Below are positions 7,055 through 13,382 of a stretch of 13,736 bases of DNA, in pieces. Numbering within the stretch: the first letter of the stretch is position 1; each line of letters starts with the position of its first letter. The translations under genes and the position numbers were made by a program. The notes below the pieces were generated by a model. That model was not told where the DNA came from and made no database searches. It saw only the letters and a program-made list of their open reading frames with translations. The stretch spans positions 1 to 13,736 of the forward strand of contig VBPB01000088.1 of NCBI GenBank assembly GCA_005893365.1, written 5' to 3'. This DNA is from Candidatus Eiseniibacteriota bacterium (GTDB lineage Bacteria; Eisenbacteria; RBG-16-71-46).

Positions 7055-8499
7055 TGCTGCTGCTCGCGATCGTCCTGGTCCCCGCCCTGGGGGCGGTCGC
7101 CGCCTACCTGGATCAGGCGCCGGCGCGGCGCGCGGCCTGGCTGGTCGGCTGTGCCGCGCTCCACCTGGCGCTCACGGCGGTGGCGTGGCGGCTGGCGCCG
7201 GCGGCGGGAGCCATGGGCTGGCTGGCGTTCGATCCGCTCGGCGGCCTGGTGCTGGGGGCGGTGAGCATCGTCTTCGTGGCGGTGGCCTGCTACGCGGTGG
7301 GCTACCTGCGGCGCGAGGATCCCCGCGGCGGGCGGGCGTTCGTGAGCTGCCTGCTCGCGTTCCTGGCCTCGGCCTCGCTGGTCGCCTTGACCCGGCACTT
7401 CGGCCTGCTGTGGGTGGGCATGGAGGCCACGACCCTGGCCACCGCGCCGCTCATCTACGACCCTTCCGACCGCCACTCGCTGGAGGCGGTCTGGAAGTAC
7501 TTGATGATCTGCTCGGTCGGGATCGCGCTGGCGCTGCTCGGCACGTTCTTCCTCGCCACCGCCCACCTGACCGCGGTCGGGCCCCACGGCGCGCCGCTGA
7601 TGCTGCCCGACCTGCTCGCGCGCGCCGACGCGCTGCATCCGGCCTGGCTGCGCGCGGCGTTCGTCTTCCTGCTGATCGGCTTCGGCACCAAGATGGGGCT
7701 GGCGCCGATGCATACCTGGCTGCCCGACGCGCACGGCGAGGCCCCGTCGCCGATCTCGGCGTTGCTCTCAGGCGCCCTGCTCAACGTCGCCTTCCTCGCC
7801 GTGCTGCGGGGATGCCAGGTCGTGCACGCCGCCGGTCAGGATGGGTTCGCCCGGCCGCTGCTCATCGGCTTCGGCCTGCTCTCGATGCTGGTGGCCGCGG
7901 CGTTCCTGCTCGGCCAGGAGAACTACAAGCGGATGCTGGCGTACTCGAGCATCGAGCAGATGGGCATCCTGGCGGTCGGCGTGGGGCTCTCCGGCGTGGC
8001 CACGTTCGGCGCCCTGCTCCAGATGGTCGGGGCCTCCCTCACCAAGGCCAGCCTGTTCCTGGTCGCCGGCAACGTCCTGATCGTCTACGGCACCAAGCGC
8101 ACGCGCGAGGTGAGCGGGCTGCTGCGCGCGATGCCGGTGAGCGGGGCGCTGCTGGTGACCGGCCTGTTCGCGATCTCGGCGGCGCCGCCGTTCGCGCTCT
8201 TCCCCGGCGAGCTGGCGCTGCTGGCCGGGGCGGTACGCGGGGGCCGGACCTGGATCGCGGTGGTGATGATCTTGCTCCAGGCGACGGTGTTCATGGCGAT
8301 GGGTGCCGCGGTGCTGGGCATGGCACTCGGCCCGGCCCCCGCCGGACCGCGCCCGGCGCCGATCCGCGAGGATCGCTGGCTGGTGCTGCCCCCGCTCGGC
8401 CTGCTGCTGCTGGTGCTCCTGCTCGGGCTCGGTCTGCCGCCCGCGCTGCGCGGCGCCCTGGCGGCGGCCGCCGCCACCGTGGGGGGAGGCGCACCATGA
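7054..8499 (+). CDS. hyfF: Ehr/Hyf-type complex, HyfF-like antiporter-type membrane subunit (NuoN/M family)
   Basis: Second antiporter-like, proton-translocating subunit; 481 residues, about 13-14 membrane helices. Half-channel residues: Glu124 in GMEATTLATAPLIYD, Lys213 and His220 in GFGTKMGLAPMHTWLPDAHG, Lys292 in GQENYKRMLAYSSIEQMG, Lys331 in GASLTKASLFL and Glu386 in ALFPGELALL. The PDAHGEAPSPISALLSGALLN stretch is near-invariant in this family. ATG 7054 overlaps the hyfE stop by one base (TGATG). The stop overlaps the hyfG start (ATGA). With HyfB this gives the complex two complete antiporter-like modules. Confidence 0.93.
   Translation: MLLLAIVLVPALGAVAAYLDQAPARRAAWLVGCAALHLALTAVAWRLAPAAGAMGWLAFDPLGGLVLGAVSIVFVAVACYAVGYLRREDPRGGRAFVSCLLAFLASASLVALTRHFGLLWVGMEATTLATAPLIYDPSDRHSLEAVWKYLMICSVGIALALLGTFFLATAHLTAVGPHGAPLMLPDLLARADALHPAWLRAAFVFLLIGFGTKMGLAPMHTWLPDAHGEAPSPISALLSGALLNVAFLAVLRGCQVVHAAGQDGFARPLLIGFGLLSMLVAAAFLLGQENYKRMLAYSSIEQMGILAVGVGLSGVATFGALLQMVGASLTKASLFLVAGNVLIVYGTKRTREVSGLLRAMPVSGALLVTGLFAISAAPPFALFPGELALLAGAVRGGRTWIAVVMILLQATVFMAMGAAVLGMALGPAPAGPRPAPIREDRWLVLPPLGLLLLVLLLGLGLPPALRGALAAAAATVGGGAP
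8481..8489 (+). promoter_or_regulatory. Strong Shine-Dalgarno sequence for hyfG
   Basis: GGGGGGAGG ends 6 nt before ATG 8496, inside the hyfF coding end. It decides the hyfG start and suggests that the large subunit is initiated independently and strongly, unlike the overlap-coupled membrane subunits before it. Confidence 0.7.
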
Positions 8500-10004
8500 G
8501 GGTGGGCCTCGGACTCAGGAACCGCCGCGCCGTCCCGTGGCCGGCCGTGCCCTGTCTCGCGGTCCAGGAGTTCCGGCGCGCGGTGATCGACGCGACCGGG
8601 GCGGGCGGCCGCGTGGTCTCGCTGTTCGGCCTTCCCGACGGTCCGCGCGAGACGCGCCTGGTCGCGATCCTGGCCGACGACGCGCGGGGGGAGCTGGACG
8701 CGCTCAGCGCGCGCGTCTCCTTGGGCTATCCCGCGCTGACCCCCGAGTGTCCTCAGACTCACCTGTTCGAGCGCGAGATCGCCGAGCAGTGCGGCGTCGT
8801 CCCCGAGGGCCACCCGTGGCTCAAGCCGGTGCGCCGCCACCCGCCCGACCATCTCCCGCCCGGGGTCGCGCCGCGGCCCTTCGACCGCGAGGCCTACCCG
8901 TTCTTCCGCATCGCCGGCGACGAGCTGCACGAGGTCGGCGTCGGGCCGGTGCACGCCGGGGTGATCGAGCCCGGCCATTTCCGCTTCCAGGCGCACGGGG
9001 AGGAGGTGCTGTTCCTCGAGATCGTGCTCGGCTACCAGCATCGTGGCGTCGAGCGCCTGCTCGAGTCCGAACCGGCCGCGCGAGGCGTGCTGATCGCCGA
9101 ATCGATCGCCGGCGACAGCGTCATCGGGCACGTCGAGGCATGGTGCGGGGCGCTCGAGGCCCTGGCCCGCGTGCGCAAGTCGCCGCGCGCCCAGGCGGTG
9201 CGCGGCTGCGCGCTGGAGCTCGAGCGGCTGGCGAGCCACCTCGGCGACGTGGGTGCGATCGCCGGCGACATCGCCTACGCGCCGGCGGCCGCCACCCTGG
9301 GACGCCTGCGCGGCGAGTGCCTCAACCTGCTCATGCTCCTGTCCGGGAACCGGTTCGGACGCGGCCTGGTGCGCCCGGGCGGGGTGGCCTTCGACGTCCC
9401 CGACGACATGGCCGCCGCGAGCGTCGCCCGGCTCGAGCGGGTGCGCGCCGAGTTCGACCGGGCGGCGGACGACTTCTTCGCGAACGACTCGGTCCAGGGC
9501 CGCCTCGACGGCGTGGGCGTGCTGACCGCCTCGGGCTGCGCGGACCTGGGGCTGGTCGGTCCGACCGCGCGCGCCTGCGCGGTGCCGCGCGACGTGCGGA
9601 CCGACCATCCGTGGGGGGTGTATCGCTACGCCCACATCCCGACCGCCACCGCGCAGGCCGGGGACGCGAGTGCCCGCGCGGTCGTGCGGCAGCTCGAGAT
9701 CATCCGCTCGCTGGAGTTCCTGATCGAGCAGTTGCCGGCCCTGCCGCGCGGCGCACCGCGGGCGGCGCTGCCCGACCGCCTCGCTCCCGACGAGCTGACG
9801 GTGGCGCTGGTCGAGGGCTGGCGCGGCGAGATCGCGCACGTCGTGGTGACGGACGCCACCGGCGGCATCCGCCGCTGGAAGGTCACCGACCCGTCGTTCC
9901 ACAACTGGAGCGCGCTGGCCGCGGCGATGCCGGGCGGAGCGATCTCCGACTTCCCGCTGTGCAACAAGAGCTTCAACCTCTCCTACGCGGGGCACGACCT
10001 GTGA
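8496..10004 (+). CDS. hyfG: Ehr-type large subunit, fused NuoC/NuoD-like (HyfG/HycE homologue) without Ni-Fe cysteines
   Basis: 502 residues, with a NuoC-like domain (about 20-130; HLFEREIAEQCGVVPEGHPW at 89-108) fused to a NuoD / [NiFe]-hydrogenase large-subunit domain (about 145-502; FRFQAHGEEVLFLEIVLGYQ, HRGVERLLE, then ELERLASHLGDVGAIAGD). A true group 4 hydrogenase has CGxC before the first conserved histidine and DPCxxC near the C-terminus. Here the first site reads IAGDSVIGH (204-212), with Ala205 and Ser208 in place of the cysteines. The second reads NKSFNLSYAGHDL (490-502), with Ser496 and Gly499 in place of the cysteines. All four Ni-Fe ligands are therefore gone, as in Ehr complexes and in NuoD, and hydrogenase activity is not expected. 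The C-terminus also ends at this motif, so there is no peptide to be cleaved during maturation, and no hyp maturation gene is in the window. The catalytic partner is unknown; a quinone-like or ferredoxin/thiol-linked substrate is conceivable. Confidence 0.92.
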   Translation: MRVGLGLRNRRAVPWPAVPCLAVQEFRRAVIDATGAGGRVVSLFGLPDGPRETRLVAILADDARGELDALSARVSLGYPALTPECPQTHLFEREIAEQCGVVPEGHPWLKPVRRHPPDHLPPGVAPRPFDREAYPFFRIAGDELHEVGVGPVHAGVIEPGHFRFQAHGEEVLFLEIVLGYQHRGVERLLESEPAARGVLIAESIAGDSVIGHVEAWCGALEALARVRKSPRAQAVRGCALELERLASHLGDVGAIAGDIAYAPAAATLGRLRGECLNLLMLLSGNRFGRGLVRPGGVAFDVPDDMAAASVARLERVRAEFDRAADDFFANDSVQGRLDGVGVLTASGCADLGLVGPTARACAVPRDVRTDHPWGVYRYAHIPTATAQAGDASARAVVRQLEIIRSLEFLIEQLPALPRGAPRAALPDRLAPDELTVALVEGWRGEIAHVVVTDATGGIRRWKVTDPSFHNWSALAAAMPGGAISDFPLCNKSFNLSYAGHDL

Positions 10005-10022
10005 GCCCGCCGCCCGCCGCGC

Positions 10023-10028
10023 GAGGGG
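10023..10028 (+). promoter_or_regulatory. Shine-Dalgarno sequence for the HyfI-like gene
   Basis: GAGGGG at 10023-10028 lies 4 nt before GTG 10033 and 7 nt before an in-frame TTG at 10036. The spacing favours the TTG slightly, so the true start could be one codon later than annotated. Confidence 0.55.
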
Positions 10029-10032
10029 CCAG

Positions 10033-10755
10033 GTGTTGAGGCGGCTGTGGGAGCGCCTGCGCCACGGCGCCGACACGCTGCCGTATCCGGGAGGCACGCC
10101 GGGATTCCCCGAGCGTTTCCGCGGGCGGCCGGTGCTCGATCCGGCCGGCGCGGGCGGGCCCGCGCTGGACCTGGGGGCCTGCCTCTTCAGCCCGGACGAG
10201 GCGACGGCGTGCCCCGAGGGCGCGCTCCGGTTCACCACCGAGCATCGCCTGGCGTCGCGCACGCGGGAGGGACTGGTGACCGCCACGGGCGAGCTCCCCT
10301 CGCCGGCCGCGCTCCAGGGCCGGGCCCGGCGCCTGTTCGGCCGCTCGCTGCGCCTACGCTCGGTGGTGGCCGGCAGCTGCGGCGGGTGCGAGGCGGAGCT
10401 CGTGGCGCTCGGCAACGTGGTGTTCGACATGGCGCGCTTCGGCGTCCAGTTCGTGGCCTCGCCGCGTCATGCCGATGGGATCGTCGTCACCGGCACGGTG
10501 AATCCAAACATGCGCGCGGCGCTGGAGAAGACCTACGAAGCGGTCCCGGATCCGCGGCTGGTGATCGCCGTCGGCGCCTGCGCCATCGGCGGGGGACCGT
10601 TCCGCGCCGGGCCGGAGGCCGGGACCGGCGTGCCGGCCGGGATCCCGGTGGACCTCTACATCCCCGGCTGCCCGCCCCACCCGCTCACGATCCTGGACGG
10701 GCTCCTGCGCCTGCTGGGCCGGATCGAGGACGGGACGCGGGGTCCGCGAGGCTGA
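10033..10755 (+). CDS. hyfI: Ehr-type NuoB-like (HyfI) small subunit with a degenerate HyfH ferredoxin remnant at its N-terminus
   Basis: 240 residues. The C-terminal part (about 105-230) is a NuoB/HyfI domain that keeps all four cluster cysteines: Cys116 and Cys119 in SCGGCE, Cys183 in GACAIGG and Cys213 in IPGCPPHP. The N-terminal part (about 20-85) resembles the HyfH polyferredoxin: GFPERFRGRPVLDP, then ACLFSPDEATACPEGALRFT and HRLASRTREGLV. In an intact ferredoxin the second block would be CxxCxxCxxxCP. Here only Cys50 and Cys60 remain, with Ser53 and Glu56 in the other places, and the first cluster block is missing. The ferredoxin arm can thus hold no normal [4Fe-4S] cluster, leaving the NuoB-type cluster as the only evident one in this operon. 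It is the last gene of the operon and lies 28 nt after hyfG. GTG 10033 or TTG 10036 is the start. Confidence 0.88.
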   Translation: MLRRLWERLRHGADTLPYPGGTPGFPERFRGRPVLDPAGAGGPALDLGACLFSPDEATACPEGALRFTTEHRLASRTREGLVTATGELPSPAALQGRARRLFGRSLRLRSVVAGSCGGCEAELVALGNVVFDMARFGVQFVASPRHADGIVVTGTVNPNMRAALEKTYEAVPDPRLVIAVGACAIGGGPFRAGPEAGTGVPAGIPVDLYIPGCPPHPLTILDGLLRLLGRIEDGTRGPRG

Positions 10756-10780
10756 GAAGCGCGAGCGAGCGGCGTGGCGC

Positions 10781-11449
10781 TCAGACCGCGCGCGCCCGCT
10801 CCATCGGCGGGGGGATGGCACCGCTGCGCTCGCGCAGCAGCTCGCGGATCTTGGTGCGGACCATGTCGATCGCCACCTGGTTGTGCCCGCCCTCGGGGAT
10901 GATGAGGTCCGCATAGCGCTTGCTCGGCTCGACGAACTGCATGTGCATCGGCCGCACGCTCTCCTCGTACTGGCGCACGATGCTGTCCACCGAGCGCCCG
11001 CGCTCGACCAGGTCGCGCCGCATCCGGCGGATGAAGCGCACGTCCGGATCGGCGTCCACGAACAGCTTGATGTCCATCATCGCCCGCAGCTCGGGATCCA
11101 CGTAGATCAGGATGCCCTCGAGCACGAACACGAGGTGGTCGCCGATGTGCCGGGTCTCGTCGAGGCGCCGGTGCTCGGCGTAGTCATAGATCGGCTGCTC
11201 CACCCCGCGCCCCTGCAGCAGCTCGCGGATGTGGTGCTTGAGCATGTCGTTGTCGAAGGCGTCGGGGTGGTCGAAGTTGCGCGCTTCGCGGTCACGGAAC
11301 GGGATGTCCTCGAGGTTCCGGTAGTAGGAATCCTGGTCGATGATGACCACCCGGTCGGAGCCGAGCTCGCGAACGATGTTGCGTGCCACGAGGGTCTTGC
11401 CGGAGCCGGACCCGCCGGCGATGCCGATGAGAATGCGCCGCGTCGTCAC
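10781..11449 (-). CDS. udk: Uridine kinase
   Basis: Phosphorylates uridine or cytidine to UMP or CMP in cytosolic pyrimidine salvage; 222 residues, the normal length. Walker A GGSGSGKT at 12-19, the DQDSYY substrate motif at 38-43, NFDHPDAFD at 58-66, YDY at 88-90, a LEGILIY strand at 110-116, RRDLVERGR in the lid region and the EPSKRYADLIIPEGG signature at 174-188. The open frame continues about 160 codons upstream, but that extension runs through the intergenic repeats and has no family match. GTG 11449 is chosen because it is directly followed by TRRILIGIAGGSGSGKT and because a -10 box ends 7 nt upstream, giving a leaderless message. The gene converges on the Ehr operon with 25 bp between stops; no convincing terminator is seen there. 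Confidence 0.95.
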   Translation of the reverse strand: MTTRRILIGIAGGSGSGKTLVARNIVRELGSDRVVIIDQDSYYRNLEDIPFRDREARNFDHPDAFDNDMLKHHIRELLQGRGVEQPIYDYAEHRRLDETRHIGDHLVFVLEGILIYVDPELRAMMDIKLFVDADPDVRFIRRMRRDLVERGRSVDSIVRQYEESVRPMHMQFVEPSKRYADLIIPEGGHNQVAIDMVRTKIRELLRERSGAIPPPMERARAV

Positions 11450-11456
11450 GGCCCGC

Positions 11457-11485
11457 ACCGTAGCATCGGCCCAAGAGAGGGTCAA
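11457..11485 (-). promoter_or_regulatory. Predicted udk promoter, leaderless
   Basis: On the minus strand TTGACC (11485-11480), a 17-nt spacer and TACGGT (11462-11457) are followed by seven bases and then the GTG start at 11449. The predicted transcription start falls on or one base before the start codon. There is no Shine-Dalgarno sequence. Confidence 0.65.
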
Positions 11486-11520
11486 CGGACGCACCGCATG
11501 ACGCGGCGATGAGCCTGAGT

Positions 11521-11700
11521 TCCCGCGAAGGCACGCACGGCACGCGATGGGCGCCCGAGGTCCCGCGGCGGCACGCACGGCACGCGGTGGGCGCCCGAGG
11601 TCCCGCGAGGCACGCACGGCACGCGGTGGACGCCCGAGGTTCCGCGAGGCACGCACGGCACGCGGTGGGCGCCCGAGGTCCCGCGGCGGTGCGTCCGAGG
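11521..11700. repeat. Four tandem 39/40-bp repeats plus a shortened fifth
   Basis: Units lie at 11521-11560, 11561-11600, 11601-11639 and 11640-11678 (40, 40, 39, 39 bp), and an internally deleted fifth at 11679-11700. Each begins (T/TC)CCGCG, has CACGCACGGCACGCG in the middle and ends GGGCGCCCGAGG, with only one to three differences between units. GGGCGCCC (GGACGCCC in the third unit) is a palindrome core. The mixture of 39 and 40 bp breaks any reading frame, so this is not protein repeat coding. It fills the space between the M16 gene end and the udk promoter. Confidence 0.9.
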
Positions 11701-11805
11701 CTCGCGGGAGCCATGGATGGCGGAGCGAGCCTCGGGGCAGTGAGCCGGAGCAGGATGCGGAGGCGAACGTGCCGCCGCGGGGCCTCGGGCGCCCACCGCG
11801 TGCCG
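11656..11805. repeat. Long inverted repeat able to form a nested hairpin
   Basis: Positions 11772-11805 are the reverse complement of 11656-11689 with one mismatch in 34. The right arm is an inverted copy of the tandem unit; compared with 11538-11574, the longer segment 11769-11805 matches in 35 of 37 positions. The loop of 82 nt contains a second perfect hairpin. It lies about 70-220 nt downstream of the M16 stop on its transcribed strand and upstream of udk. No U-run follows the stem, so it is not a standard intrinsic terminator. It could stabilise the M16 mRNA 3' end, block readthrough into udk, or be a REP/MITE-like element. Confidence 0.85.
11695..11735. repeat. Inner hairpin within the large inverted repeat
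   Basis: CCGAGGCTCGC (11695-11705) pairs perfectly with GCGAGCCTCGG (11725-11735), 11 bp, around a 19-nt loop containing CCATGG. It sits in the loop of the outer stem and shares the CCGAGG motif with the tandem units. Confidence 0.75.
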
Positions 11806-11874
11806 CACCGCCCGCCGCGCACCCCACCGCCCGCCGTGTCCCCGCCGCCTGGCCGGAAGTGACGAACGACGCGA

Positions 11875-13251
11875 CTAGCGCCGGGCCGGCGTCAGCAGCA
11901 GGCGCACGATGTGGTCGGGCGACTGGAAGTAGTCCGCCCACTTGTCGCCGGTCGTGATGTGCGGATTCATGAACCGCTTAAGGTACCGCGCCCAGAACCC
12001 TTCGTCGCCCCACAGCGCCCGCACCGCCATCGTGCTCGCCAGCGTGTGCAGCGTGCCGGCGTGCACCCGGATCCGCTTCATGAGCGACGGCGTCATCGGC
12101 CCGCCGAAGATCCACTGGTTGTTGATCCGCTGCTCGTCGAACGTCTCCTTGTCGACGATCGACACCGCCAGCTTCTCGATCGCCTGCTGCATCGCCACCC
12201 CCAACTGGTCGGGGTCGGTCTCCCCGGGATCGGCCGGCGGGAAGAACTGCGCGAGCCGCGCGTCGGCGAGCAGCGGATAGCGGAAGCGCGTGGCGAGCGG
12301 CTCCGGCGCCGGGCCCCACTGCTGCTCACAGTACTTCCCGATCAGGAGCGCGTTGAGATAGAAGTCGGGGTGCAGCGAATCGGTGATGGCCGGCGCGATG
12401 ATGCCCACGGCCCCCAGCGGCCGTCTCAGATCCGGGCGCCGGACGGCCCGCGAGACGGCCTTGAGCGGGGGCTCGGCCGGCTCGGGGCTCGCCACGCCGC
12501 CCGGGATGGGCTCGAACAGCTGGCCCACCAGCGCGTGGACGTCCACGCCGCTCAGGTCGCCGGCCAGGGCCAGCACCGCGTTGGCCGGCACGTAGAGCCG
12601 GTGCAGGCGCTCGCGGACGTCCTGCGGCTCGAGATCGCCCAGCGTCCGGCCCGCCAGGCGGTCGAGGACGACCTGGTCGTCCACGCCCTGGGCCAGCTCG
12701 CGCAGCTCGGCCGAGAGCGAGAGCTCGCGCGGGTCCGCGTACGACCGGCCCAGGTCGCGCATGACGGTGCGGCGGGCGCGATCCAGCGTGGAGTCGGTGA
12801 CCGTGACGCCGCGCATGCGGTCCGCGACCTGGCGGAGGGCTCCCGGGAACTGGGCGGCGGACGCGATCTCGGAGAGCAGCGTGAAGCGCGGCGTCACCTG
12901 GGTGTTCCAGCCGAGCGGGCGCAGGCCCTCCATCTCCGCCCGCGACCGTTCCGGCGCCCCGTCGGTGGCGGCGGTGAACTGGACCTCGCCCAGCAGATCC
13001 GCCATCCCCGAGTGCCCCGGGGGGTCCTGGTTCTGGCCCACGCGGTAGGCGGTCACCACCGCGACCCCGGTGCAGCCCGGGATGTTCCGCACCGTCACCT
13101 GCAGACCGTTCTTGAGCGTCCAACGCTCGGCCCGGGTGCCGTCGCTGAGCGTGTCGGTCGGCGCCCCCGCCCGCGCGGCGACGGGAGCGAGGCCCACGAG
13201 CGCGGCCACGGTGGCGAGGGCGAGGGTCATGCGGGCGCGTCGGCGGATCAC
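11875..13251 (-). CDS. Secreted M16 (pitrilysin/processing-peptidase-like) protein lacking the zinc site
   Basis: 458 residues with a signal peptide (MIRRRARMTLALATVAALVG, cleavage probably after AARA near residue 29). An M16 N-terminal domain follows (RWTLKNGLQVTVRN at 43-56, then VAVVTAYRVGQNQDPPGHSG), with an M16 C-terminal-type domain from about 210 (LHRLYVPANAVLALAGDLSG). In active enzymes the helix reads AHxxEH. Here the aligned stretch is MADLLGEVQF, with Asp85, Gly88 and Glu89 where His, Glu and His belong, so no zinc can be held in the usual way. It resembles the inactive partner subunits of paired M16 peptidases, but no active partner is in the window. It probably acts in the periplasm; its role is unknown. 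GTG 13251 is chosen because AGGAG ends 5 nt upstream; an in-frame ATG at residue 8 also leaves a usable signal peptide. Confidence 0.85.
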   Translation of the reverse strand: MIRRRARMTLALATVAALVGLAPVAARAGAPTDTLSDGTRAERWTLKNGLQVTVRNIPGCTGVAVVTAYRVGQNQDPPGHSGMADLLGEVQFTAATDGAPERSRAEMEGLRPLGWNTQVTPRFTLLSEIASAAQFPGALRQVADRMRGVTVTDSTLDRARRTVMRDLGRSYADPRELSLSAELRELAQGVDDQVVLDRLAGRTLGDLEPQDVRERLHRLYVPANAVLALAGDLSGVDVHALVGQLFEPIPGGVASPEPAEPPLKAVSRAVRRPDLRRPLGAVGIIAPAITDSLHPDFYLNALLIGKYCEQQWGPAPEPLATRFRYPLLADARLAQFFPPADPGETDPDQLGVAMQQAIEKLAVSIVDKETFDEQRINNQWIFGGPMTPSLMKRIRVHAGTLHTLASTMAVRALWGDEGFWARYLKRFMNPHITTGDKWADYFQSPDHIVRLLLTPARR

Positions 13252-13256
13252 GGGGA

Positions 13257-13261
13257 CTCCT
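13257..13261 (-). promoter_or_regulatory. Shine-Dalgarno sequence of the M16 gene
   Basis: AGGAG on the minus strand, 5 nt before GTG 13251. It decides the start in favour of the GTG over the ATG seven codons later. Confidence 0.7.
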
Positions 13262-13305
13262 CTGGGGCTGGGATCAAGGGGAGTGGCGCCACGGGTCGGG
13301 CGATG

Positions 13306-13311
13306 ATTCTA
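13306..13311 (-). promoter_or_regulatory. Possible -10 box of the M16 gene
   Basis: TAGAAT (13311-13306, minus strand), a good -10 match in very GC-rich surroundings, would give a leader of about 48 nt before GTG 13251. No clear -35 hexamer is found at 16-18 nt, so this call is tentative. Confidence 0.35.
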
Positions 13312-13344
13312 AGGCTTCCGGCCGGTTCTGCGCACCCCGCGCGC

Positions 13345-13373
13345 TTGACCGGGCCGTGACCTGTTCCTAGACT
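13345..13373 (+). promoter_or_regulatory. Predicted rpiB promoter, near-leaderless
   Basis: TTGACC (13345-13350), a 17-nt spacer and TAGACT (13368-13373). The -10 box ends 9 nt before ATG 13383, so the transcript would begin within about 3 nt of the start codon. The intervening CCCCCGACC has no Shine-Dalgarno sequence. This is the best promoter match in the window. Confidence 0.7.
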
Positions 13374-13382
13374 CCCCCGACC

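Noticed and set aside
10001..10039. Twelve-codon relay frame (GTGA overlap with the hyfG stop, ending at the HyfI start)
   Set aside because: GAGGGG at 10023-10028 explains the HyfI start directly, and so short a frame has no independent support.
3520..10755. Operon as a functional hydrogen-evolving group 4 hydrogenase or formate hydrogenlyase
   Set aside because: All four Ni-Fe cysteines are missing from the large subunit, the ferredoxin arm is degenerate, and neither hyp maturation genes nor formate dehydrogenase genes are in the window.
10756..10782. Bidirectional intrinsic terminator between the Ehr operon and udk
   Set aside because: Only 5-bp stems can be formed, with large loops and no T-runs on either side.
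11521..11700. CRISPR array
   Set aside because: The units are directly adjacent, with no spacers between them, and there are no cas genes.
10781..11941. udk with a long N-terminal extension (open frame to 11941)
   Set aside because: The extension crosses the promoter and the 39/40-bp repeats, is Arg/Pro/Ala-rich and has no family counterpart; Udk begins right at GTG 11449.
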